From Betaproteobacteria bacterium (GTDB lineage: Bacteria; Pseudomonadota; Gammaproteobacteria; Burkholderiales; Casimicrobiaceae): a DNA stretch of 64,000 nucleotides. Below are positions 37,713 to 45,434 of this stretch, in pieces. Made by a program: the position numbers and the translations under genes. The notes beneath the pieces were generated by a model that ran no database searches, was not told where the DNA came from, and saw nothing but the letters and a program-made list of their open reading frames with translations. Location: contig JADKEV010000028.1 of the NCBI GenBank assembly GCA_016717855.1, forward strand, positions 70,201 to 134,200, written 5' to 3'. The first letter of the stretch is position 1; the number at the start of each line of letters is the position of its first letter.

Positions 37713-38432
37713 TCAGGAAATGGGCGGCTGGGCGCCGCGTAACTTGACATCGAGTTCCCGCAATTGTTCCGGCGTGCCGACGTTGTCCCACACGCCGGCA
37801 TAGACTTCACCGCTGGCCAGACCGCGGCCTATCCATTGCGCAAAGTACGGCAGGAGCGGGATTTTCTTGCCAAACGGGATCTCGCGCAAGAGGTTTGTGT
37901 GAAAAAGCCCGATTCCCGCCCAGGTCCACCGGGGCGCGCCTTCGAGTCCCACCCGTCCGGGGATTCCGGCGGCGGACAGCGCGTAATCACCCAGCGGGCG
38001 AAAAGGCGGGTTGGGCACCAGCACCAGATGCATCAGCGTGCCGGCCGCGGCCGCAATCGCCGCGCGCGGCGCCGCCAGGCCCGCGTAGTTGAACTCGCTG
38101 TACACGTCGGCCGCGACGACCAGCACCGGGCCCTCGCCCAGCAAAGGCAGCGCCCAGGCCAGGCCGCCACCGGACTCCAGCGGCTCAGCCTCCGGCGAGT
38201 AGACGATCCGCGCGCCGAACCGCGCGCCGTCGCCCAGCGCGTCCATGATCTGCGCGGCGCGATAGGAGACGTTGATGACGAGTTCGTCGTAGCCGGCGCG
38301 CACGAGCCGCTCGACCTGCCAGACGATGAGCGGCTTGCCCCCGGCCGGCAGCAGCGGCTTGGGGCACGCATCGGTGAGCGGCCGCATCCGCTCGCCCCGT
38401 CCCGCCGCCAGCACCATCGCGCGCATGGTCAC
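37713..38432 (-). CDS. murU: N-acetylmuramate-1-phosphate uridylyltransferase
   Basis: A 239-residue nucleotidyltransferase. MVLAAGRGERMRPLTDACPK is the classic nucleotide-binding start, LPAGGKPLIVWQVERLVRAG follows, and VVAADVYSEFNYAGL carries the metal-binding Asp. With AmgK it forms the MurNAc salvage route that bypasses de novo UDP-MurNAc synthesis and confers fosfomycin tolerance in bacteria that have it. Starts GTG 38432, which overlaps the acyltransferase stop (GTGA); ATG 38426 is possible. Confidence 0.88.
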   Translation of the reverse strand: MTMRAMVLAAGRGERMRPLTDACPKPLLPAGGKPLIVWQVERLVRAGYDELVINVSYRAAQIMDALGDGARFGARIVYSPEAEPLESGGGLAWALPLLGEGPVLVVAADVYSEFNYAGLAAPRAAIAAAAGTLMHLVLVPNPPFRPLGDYALSAAGIPGRVGLEGAPRWTWAGIGLFHTNLLREIPFGKKIPLLPYFAQWIGRGLASGEVYAGVWDNVGTPEQLRELDVKLRGAQPPIS

Positions 38433-39553
38433 GTGTGCTTTCGGCGCTGGGCCGCGAAATACGGCCGCTCCGCGACCAGGAACAGCGCCCCGGCGAGGAT
38501 CAGCGAGGCGACCAGCGCGAGCGCGGCGGCGGCCAGGGCCGCGGCAAGCCCCTTCGAGGTGACCCAGGCCGGGCCCAGCACGTAGACCACGTAGAACACC
38601 GGGATGGTGTGCACCAGGAACAGCGAATACGACACGTTGCCGACGCGCCGCAGCGGCCGCCAGCTGAACAGCCGGTTGAGCCAGCCCGTCCCGTAGCAGG
38701 CCTGGACCACCAGCAGCGTGCCGGCGATCGCATACAGCCAGATCGCAACGTGATCGCTGACCACGCGGTACGCGATCGCCGTCGTCACGGCCATGTACGG
38801 CGCGACGACGGCGATGTCAGGCAGGCGCCGCGCGAACGCGGCCAGCCGCGCGTCGTCGAAGCGCGCCGCCGTCGCGCCCGCGAAGAACAGCAGGTACAAC
38901 GCCTGTCCCCAGCCCAGCGCGAACGGGATGTAGACCAGCACCATGCCGGCGGCCGCGATGCCCCATGGCGTCCGCCATACGCCCAGTGGGCGCAGCAACA
39001 GCAGCACCGGAAACACCAGGTAGAAGACGACCTCGTTGAACAGCGACCAGCTCTGGTGCAGGAACGGCACGACACCCAGTTCGCGGATGCCATTGAGCAG
39101 CAGCACGTTGGCCGCGAGCCCGCGCCAGGAAAACGGCGCCCAGCCGGCGTACAGCGAGAACACCGCGACGCCGAGCGCCAGCGCCAGCAGGAACGCCGGG
39201 TAAATGCGGCAAAGGCGGCGCCACAGGAAGCGCGGATACGAGAAGTGCGCGGCGTTGCCGACCAGCCGGCAGATCAGGAATCCGCTGAGGATGAAGAACA
39301 GGTAGACCCCGTATGGCGACAGCTGCAGCCATGCCAGCACGCGGTCGGTGTTGCGCGCCAGCGCGGCAGGATGAACCGCGCCGGTGTCGATGCCGCGGAA
39401 CTGCAGCATCCACGCGCCGAAAAAGTGGACACAGAAAGTCAGCAGCACGGCGTAGGCGCGCAGCCCCTCCATCGCCGGAATGCGCCCGCCGGATGTTTCG
39501 AGATCGAAGCGGCTGAACAAGTCGGCGCGCGCCGGCGCCGCGACAGCGCTCAA
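38429..39553 (-). CDS. Membrane acyltransferase (acyltransferase 3 family)
   Basis: A protein of about 374 residues with ten or so membrane helices. The family start IPAMEGLRAYAVLLTFCVHF has the conserved His of the catalytic core, and GVYLFFILSGFLICRL, FLWRRLCRIYPAF and NEVVFYLVFPVL are typical. Such proteins O-acetylate or otherwise acylate cell-surface sugars from the inner membrane. It seems to start at TTG 39553, overlapping the amgK stop by TTGA; the other end overlaps murU by GTGA. Being locked between the two MurNAc salvage genes suggests a role in peptidoglycan modification or recycling, which is inference. Confidence 0.72.
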   Translation of the reverse strand: MSAVAAPARADLFSRFDLETSGGRIPAMEGLRAYAVLLTFCVHFFGAWMLQFRGIDTGAVHPAALARNTDRVLAWLQLSPYGVYLFFILSGFLICRLVGNAAHFSYPRFLWRRLCRIYPAFLLALALGVAVFSLYAGWAPFSWRGLAANVLLLNGIRELGVVPFLHQSWSLFNEVVFYLVFPVLLLLRPLGVWRTPWGIAAAGMVLVYIPFALGWGQALYLLFFAGATAARFDDARLAAFARRLPDIAVVAPYMAVTTAIAYRVVSDHVAIWLYAIAGTLLVVQACYGTGWLNRLFSWRPLRRVGNVSYSLFLVHTIPVFYVVYVLGPAWVTSKGLAAALAAAALALVASLILAGALFLVAERPYFAAQRRKHT

Positions 39554-40558
39554 AACGTGTACCCGGTCACCGGCGCGGGGGTCTCTTCCGCGCGCTCCAG
39601 CAGCGCGCGCAGCGGCCGCAGTTCCGCATACCGGTCGCACGCGGCGCGCAGGCCGCCGGCGACGCGCGGCATATCGGCCAGGTACGCCGGCTTGCCATCG
39701 CGGTGATACAGCCGGGCAAAGATGCCCAGCACCTTCAGTTGCCGCTGCACGCCCATCCATTCGAAGCCGCGGTAGAACGCAGCGAAGTCCGCGTCGACCG
39801 GCAGCCCCGCGCGCCGCGCCGCGTCCCAGTACCGGGCGACCTGGTCCAGCACGAACGCCTCGTCCCACTGGATGTAGGCGTCCTTGAGCAACGACACGAG
39901 GTCATAGGTGAGCGGGCCCGCGCACCGCATCCTGGAAGTCGAGCACGCCGGGATTGTCGGTGCAGACCATCAGGTTGCGCGAATGGTAGTCGCGATGAAC
40001 GAACACGGCCGGCTGCGCCAGGTTGTTCGCGAGCAGCGCCGCGCAGCCGCGCAGCCAGTCCGCACGCTCGGCGTCCGACCACACCACGCCCAGATGCCGC
40101 GCCACGTACCAGTCCGGAAACAGGTCGAGCTCGCGCTGCAGCAACGCGCGATCGTAAGGCGGCAGCGCGCCGGTGGGCGCCGACGTCTGCATCCGCACCA
40201 ACGCCGAGAGCGCATCGCGGTACAGGCCCGGCGCGGACTCCTGGTCCAGCGCGGCGAGATAAGTGGTTTGCCCGAGGTCGGACAGCAACAGGAAGCCGCG
40301 CTCGAGGTCCGCGTCCAGCACTTCGGGCGCGTTGACGCCGGCTGCGCGCAGCAGCCGCGCGACCATGACGAACGGGCGGCAATCTTCCTGCGGCGGCGGC
40401 GCGTCCATCGCGATCAGCGTCCGCCCCGCCAGCGTGAGGCGAAAGTAGCGGCGAAAGCTCGCATCGGCGGACGCCGGCGCGAGTTCGAACGCCGCGCCGG
40501 GCAAGCACGTGGCGAGCCATTCCGCGAGGAGCGACAATCGGCGATCGGGTTCTGCCAC
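39550..40558 (-). pseudogene. amgK: N-acetylmuramate/N-acetylglucosamine kinase, frameshifted
   Basis: AmgK phosphorylates MurNAc or GlcNAc on C1 for MurU. The first frame (from GTG 40558) carries ASFRRYFRLTLAGRTLIAMD, the kinase motif FVHRDYHSRNLMV and the metal aspartate in VLDFQDAV, and then stops. The second frame continues with GPLTYDLVSLLKDAYIQW to the end at 39550. An extra C in a GGGCCC run near 39915 breaks the frame; removing it gives a complete protein of about 335 residues. A sequencing error or a recent mutation could explain it. The gene is divergent from lptD. Confidence 0.85.
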
Positions 40559-40650
40559 GGATGAAAAGGCGGCGACGGCGCTGGATGCGGAAGGCCGCCG
40601 CTCGGATTGGTTTAGAATCCCCCTATCTTATCATCGCCCCTTCCCCCTTC

Positions 40651-42957
40651 ATGGCGTCACCCCGCGCGTTCGCATTTGCGCTGTACTCGACAGGACTCGC
40701 GCTCGGTGTCGGTTCCCTGATGATCCAGGCAGCGGCCGCGCAATCGGGCGCCGCCGCGGCGGGCCCTGCCCGGGTCGATCGCACGCTGCACCCGCCCGAC
40801 CCCGACGCCCGGACGCCGCTTTTCTATCGCGCGCAGAACATCGATGGCGTCAGCGAAAAAGTGATCGAAGCCTGGGGCGCGGTGGAACTGCGCGACCGCA
40901 CCCACCGCTTCACCGCGGACTGGGCGCGCTATGACGCCGAAAAGGACGAGATCTGGGCCCGGGGCAACGTCAGCGTCAAGCGGCTCTCCGACACCATCAG
41001 CGGCCCCGAGCTGCGCCTGAACCGGGCCACCACCACGGGTTTCGTCAAGGATGCCACGTACGAACTAGGCCCGTCGCCGAGCCGCCCGGAACAGTTCTTC
41101 GCGCGCGGCCACGCCGACGAACTGATCTTGGCCGGACCCGACCGGTACGAAGCGTCCAACGCGACGTACACGACCTGCCGGGCGAGCGACGAGTGGCTGC
41201 TGCACATGAAGGAGCTCGACATCGACCAGACGCGGCAGGTGGGCACCGCGCGCAACGTCGTCCTGTACTTCAAGGACGTGCCCATCATGTACACGCCGTG
41301 GTTCGATTTTCCGCTGAGCCGCGACCGCAAGTCGGGGTTCCTCGCGCCGTCGTTCGGCAGCACGGGCCGCCGCGGCCTGGAAATGACGCTGCCGTACTAC
41401 TTCAACATCGCGCCCAATTACGACGCGACGCTCTCCCCGCGGGTGATGTCCAAGCGCGGCGTCGAACTCAACACCCAGTTCCGCTACCTGTTTCCCACCC
41501 AGCGCGGCCAGCTGGACGCGTCGTTCCTGCCGCACGACAACCAGACCGCCACCAACCGCTACGGCTTTGCATGGAAGCACGACCACAACCTGGCGGCGTT
41601 GCTGCCGGGACTGTCGGCGTCGGCCAACATCAACAAGGTCTCCGACGACTTCTATTTCACCGACCTCTCCGATCACATCAGATCCACGTCGCAGACCAAC
41701 CTGCCGCGCGAAGTCGCGCTGACCTACAACCTCCCGTACGTCGGGATGGCGGCGCGGATCCAGCGCTTCCAGACCCTGCAGGACCCGGAGGCGCCCATCG
41801 TGCCGCCTTACAACCGCACGCCGCAGCTGTTGCTCAACGCGCAGCGCCTGGACTACCGGGGCATCGACCTGAACCTGGGCGGCGAGTACGTGCACTTCGA
41901 CCACCCGACGCTGCTCTCGGGCGACCGCGCCATCCTGTATCCGAGCATCTCCTACCCGATCAAGTGGGGCGGCTTCTCGATCACGCCCAAGTACGGCTTT
42001 CACATGTCACGCTATTTTGTCGACGACCCCAGCCGCGAAGAGCAATGGATCAACCGGAGTGTGCCCATCGCCAGCCTGGACGCCAGCGTGGTCTTCGAGC
42101 GCGACCTCAGCCTGTTCGGCCGCGACTACGTGCAGACGCTGGAGCCGCGCGCCTACTATCTGAACATCCCCGCCCGCAAGCAGACCACGATCCCCAACTT
42201 CGACAGCGCGATCGCCGACCTGAGCTTCGCGCAATTGTTCTCGGAGAACCGCTACACCGGCAGCGACCGGATCAACGACGCCAACCAGGTGACGCTGGCG
42301 CTGACCTCGCGGCTGATCGATCCGGGCACCGGCAACGAGCGGCTGCGCGTGGCAGTTGGCGAACGCATCTACTTCACCGACCAGGAAGTCACGCTCTTCG
42401 AGACACCGCGGGCCAACCGGATCTCGGACGTGGTGGCGACGGCGACCGGGCGCTTTTCCGACTCCTGGCTGCTCGACAGCGGCGTCCAGTACAGCACCGA
42501 CAGGCAGCAACTCGAACGACTGAATTTCAGCGTCCGCTACCAGCCCGAGCCGGGCAAGGTGCTGAACCTGAGCTACCGCTTCGCCCGCGAACTGCTCACC
42601 ACCGAGTCGGCGACGACCCAGATCAAGCAGATCGACATTTCCGGACAATGGCCGATCACCTCGAACATCTACGCGCTGGCCCGCTACAATTACTCGCTGT
42701 ACGACCACAAACTCGTGGAGGGACTGCTCGGGCTTGAGTACAATGAGGGGTGCTGGACCTTCCGGCTGGTCGGCCAGCAGTTGGCAACCACCACCGCAAA
42801 CCGGACCAATGCCGTGTTTTTTCAGCTGGAGCTGAACGGGCTGTCCCGGATCGGCACCAATCCGCTCGACACGCTGCGGCGGAACATTCCGGGCTACAGC
42901 AAGACTAACGATGCGGTTCCCGCGGCCGGCCGGTCCGACGACTGGTACCGGCCCTGA
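40651..42957 (+). CDS. lptD: LPS-assembly outer-membrane protein LptD
   Basis: A 768-residue beta-barrel that inserts lipopolysaccharide into the outer leaflet with LptE. After the signal peptide region an OstA/LptA-like jellyroll (VIEAWGAVELRDRTHRFTAD, ARGNVSVKRLSDTISGPELR) precedes a 26-strand barrel. Only two cysteines are present, in YTTCRAS and NEGCWTF, against four in E. coli, so a single interdomain disulfide is expected. ATG 40651 is the most likely start. It leads the lptD-surA-pdxA operon; surA follows after 15 bases. Confidence 0.93.
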   Translation: MASPRAFAFALYSTGLALGVGSLMIQAAAAQSGAAAAGPARVDRTLHPPDPDARTPLFYRAQNIDGVSEKVIEAWGAVELRDRTHRFTADWARYDAEKDEIWARGNVSVKRLSDTISGPELRLNRATTTGFVKDATYELGPSPSRPEQFFARGHADELILAGPDRYEASNATYTTCRASDEWLLHMKELDIDQTRQVGTARNVVLYFKDVPIMYTPWFDFPLSRDRKSGFLAPSFGSTGRRGLEMTLPYYFNIAPNYDATLSPRVMSKRGVELNTQFRYLFPTQRGQLDASFLPHDNQTATNRYGFAWKHDHNLAALLPGLSASANINKVSDDFYFTDLSDHIRSTSQTNLPREVALTYNLPYVGMAARIQRFQTLQDPEAPIVPPYNRTPQLLLNAQRLDYRGIDLNLGGEYVHFDHPTLLSGDRAILYPSISYPIKWGGFSITPKYGFHMSRYFVDDPSREEQWINRSVPIASLDASVVFERDLSLFGRDYVQTLEPRAYYLNIPARKQTTIPNFDSAIADLSFAQLFSENRYTGSDRINDANQVTLALTSRLIDPGTGNERLRVAVGERIYFTDQEVTLFETPRANRISDVVATATGRFSDSWLLDSGVQYSTDRQQLERLNFSVRYQPEPGKVLNLSYRFARELLTTESATTQIKQIDISGQWPITSNIYALARYNYSLYDHKLVEGLLGLEYNEGCWTFRLVGQQLATTTANRTNAVFFQLELNGLSRIGTNPLDTLRRNIPGYSKTNDAVPAAGRSDDWYRP

Positions 42958-42972
42958 CAAGATTCGAGGTAG

Positions 42973-44307
42973 ATGATGCACTGCAAATTCATTCGTGCCG
43001 CCGCCGTGATGGCGCTGGCGAGCGCGCTCAACGGCCCCGCCGCGCTGGCGCAGGTGCGACCGCAGGCGCCCGCGGGCAAGGTCGAGACGCTGGATCGCAT
43101 CGTCGCGGTCGTCAACGACGAAGTGATCACGAAGCATGAAATGGAAAGCCAGAAGCAGCTGGTTATCGCGCAGCTCAGGCGCGCGGGAACCGAACTGCCG
43201 GCGCCCGACGTGCTGGAAAAGCAGCTGCTGGAGCGCCTGATCAACGAGCGCGCGCAACTGCAGTGGGCCAAGGACACCGGCATCCGCATCGAAGACGCGC
43301 AGATCGAGCGCACGATCTCGCGCATCGCCGAAGACAACAAGCTGACCACGCCGCAGTTCCTTGCCCTGCTCAAGCAGGACAACATACCGTACGCCAAATT
43401 CCGCGAGGACCTGCGCGGCGAAATGATGCTGGCGCGCGTGCGCGAGCGCGAGATCGAGAACAAGATCGTGATCAGCGAAGCCGAGATCGACAACCACCTC
43501 GCCACGCAGGCCACGCAGTCCGGCAACCAGCAGGAGTACCGGATCGCCCACATCCTGGTGCTGCTGCCCGAACAGGCGAACGCCGAGCAGATCAATGCGC
43601 GGCGCGCGCGCGCCGAAGACGCGCTCAAGCAGTTGAACGAAGGCAGGGACTTCGCGCAGGTCGCCGCCGGCTACTCGGACGCCTCCGACGCGCTACAGGG
43701 CGGCAGCCTCGGCTGGCGGGTCCACGGCCGCCTGCCCACCGTGTTTGCCGACGCGGTCCCGAACCTGAAGCCCGGCGAGAGCAGCGGCATACTCAAGAGC
43801 CCGAACGGCTTTCACATCGTCAAGGTCCTCGAAACGCGCGCGCTCGGCGGCAAGACCGTGGTCGACCAGACGCACGCGCGGCACATCCTGATCAAGGTCA
43901 ACGAGATCGTATCGGAAGCCGACGCCCGTGCGCGGATCGACCGCATCAAGGATCGCATCGACCGCGGCACCGCCCGCTTCGAGGACCTCGCCAAGCTCAA
44001 CTCCGAGGACCTGAGCGCGGCGAAGGGCGGCGACCTCGGCTGGCTGGGGCCGGGCGCGACGGTGCCGGAGTTCGAGCTCGCGATGGGCAGGCTCGAGATC
44101 AACAGTGTCTCCGAGCCCGTGCGCACGCCCTTTGGCTGGCACCTGATCCAGGTCCTCGAGCGCCGCAAGGAAGACGTCACGCTGGAAAAATCGCGCGAGG
44201 CGGCGCGCTCCGCCATCCGCGCGCGCAAGAGCGAAGAGACCTACCAGGATTGGCTGCGGCAACTGCGCGACCGCGCCTACGTCGAGTACCGGCTGGAAGA
44301 CCGCTGA
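42973..44307 (+). CDS. surA: Periplasmic chaperone / peptidyl-prolyl isomerase SurA
   Basis: A 444-residue outer-membrane-protein chaperone. Signal peptide, N-terminal SurA_N domain (LDRIVAVVNDEVITKHEME, LLERLINERAQLQWAKDTGI), two parvulin PpiC domains (EYRIAHILVLLPE ... GGSLGWRVHGRLPTVF and TVVDQTHARHILIKVNE ... GGDLGWLGPGATVPEF) and the C-terminal helix. Length and order match family members. Confidence 0.96.
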   Translation: MMHCKFIRAAAVMALASALNGPAALAQVRPQAPAGKVETLDRIVAVVNDEVITKHEMESQKQLVIAQLRRAGTELPAPDVLEKQLLERLINERAQLQWAKDTGIRIEDAQIERTISRIAEDNKLTTPQFLALLKQDNIPYAKFREDLRGEMMLARVREREIENKIVISEAEIDNHLATQATQSGNQQEYRIAHILVLLPEQANAEQINARRARAEDALKQLNEGRDFAQVAAGYSDASDALQGGSLGWRVHGRLPTVFADAVPNLKPGESSGILKSPNGFHIVKVLETRALGGKTVVDQTHARHILIKVNEIVSEADARARIDRIKDRIDRGTARFEDLAKLNSEDLSAAKGGDLGWLGPGATVPEFELAMGRLEINSVSEPVRTPFGWHLIQVLERRKEDVTLEKSREAARSAIRARKSEETYQDWLRQLRDRAYVEYRLEDR

Positions 44308-44326
44308 GAGCGGCGGCAACGACGCC

Positions 44327-45296
44327 ATGCCGGCCATCGCGATCACCGTAGGCGAGCCCGCGGGGGTCGGCCCCGAGTTGTGCCTGCGGCTGGCGGAACG
44401 CGAGTGGGCCGCGCCGCTGGTGCTGATCGGCGACAAGACCGCGCTCGACGTGCGCGCCGCGGCGCTGGGCCTGACCGTGCTTCCCGAATTCCTCGCCGGA
44501 GAAGAGTCGCCCGCGCATCCGGTGAGCATCTGGAACCACCCGCTGCCCGAGTTCGTGATCCCCGGAACGCTCAACCCGCAGAACTCACGCGAAGTGCTGT
44601 ACACGCTGGACACGGCGATCCACGGCTGCGTGACCGGCTATTTCGCGGCGATGGTCACCGCGCCGGTGCACAAGGGCGCGATCAACGACGCAGGCATCGC
44701 ATTCACCGGGCCACACCGAGTACCTGGCCGAAGCGACCAACACGCAGCACGTGGTGATGATGCTGGTCGGCGGTGGCCTGCGCGTGGCGCTGGCGACCAC
44801 GCACCTGCCGCTGAAGGACGTTCCCGCCGCGATCACGGCTGAAGCGCTGGAACGAACGCTGCGCATCGTCGAGCACGACCTGCGCACCAGGTTCGGCATC
44901 GCCGTGCCGAAGATCGCCGTGTGCGGGCTCAATCCGCACGCGGGCGAGAGCGGTTACCTCGGGCACGAGGAGCAGGACATCATCGAACCGCTGATCGACT
45001 CGTTGCTGGCCGGCGGCATGCAGGTCTACGGTCCCTACCCCGCCGACACGATTTTCGTCCCCCGCCACGCGGACAAGTACGACGCGATCCTGGCGATGTA
45101 CCACGACCAGGGCCTGCCCGTCCTCAAGCACGCGAGCTTCGGAACAGGTGTCAATGTCACGCTCGGTTTGCCGCTGATCCGCACGTCGGTCGATCACGGC
45201 ACGGCGCTCGATCTCGCCGGCACCGGGCGCGCCGATCCGGGAAGCCTGTTCGCGGCGGTGGAACTGGCGATCGATCTGGCGGGGCGGGCGGGATAA
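44327..45296 (+). pseudogene. pdxA: 4-hydroxythreonine-4-phosphate dehydrogenase, frameshifted
   Basis: PdxA oxidises 4-phosphohydroxythreonine in pyridoxal phosphate synthesis. Frame one starts AIAITVGEPAGVGPELCLRLAE and reaches MVTAPVHKGAINDAGIAFTG; frame two resumes HTEYLAEATNTQHVVMMLVG and runs to the normal end, with GYLGHEEQDIIEPLID and AMYHDQGLPVLKHASFGTGVN. One extra C in GGGCC near 44711 breaks the frame. Without it the protein would be about 322 residues and complete. This essential-pathway gene being broken suggests a consensus error. Confidence 0.88.
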
Positions 45297-45316
45297 ACCC
45301 TCGACTTCGCGCGCTC

Positions 45317-45411
45317 CGTAGGATGGGTGGAGGCGCTTGCGCCGATACCCATCATTCGTTGCTGATCCACGGTTGATGGGTATCGCTTCGCTCCACCCAT
45401 CCTACGGCGAA
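45317..45411. repeat. Large inverted repeat between pdxA and recG
   Basis: The left arm CGTAGGATGGGTGGAGGCGC continues to GATACCCATCA; the right arm is its near-perfect reverse complement (TTGATGGGTATCGCTTCGCT ... CATCCTACG). About 35-base arms surround a 20-base centre. A single related copy lies at 34032-34063. It can form a strong hairpin and may act as a bidirectional terminator between two convergent genes. Confidence 0.85.
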
Positions 45412-45434
45412 TGCGGTGACGTGCGCGACACCGC

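Noticed and set aside
41193..42737. Plus-strand frame of 514 codons inside lptD
   Set aside because: It is out of phase with lptD, and the lptD frame has clear barrel and jellyroll motifs throughout.
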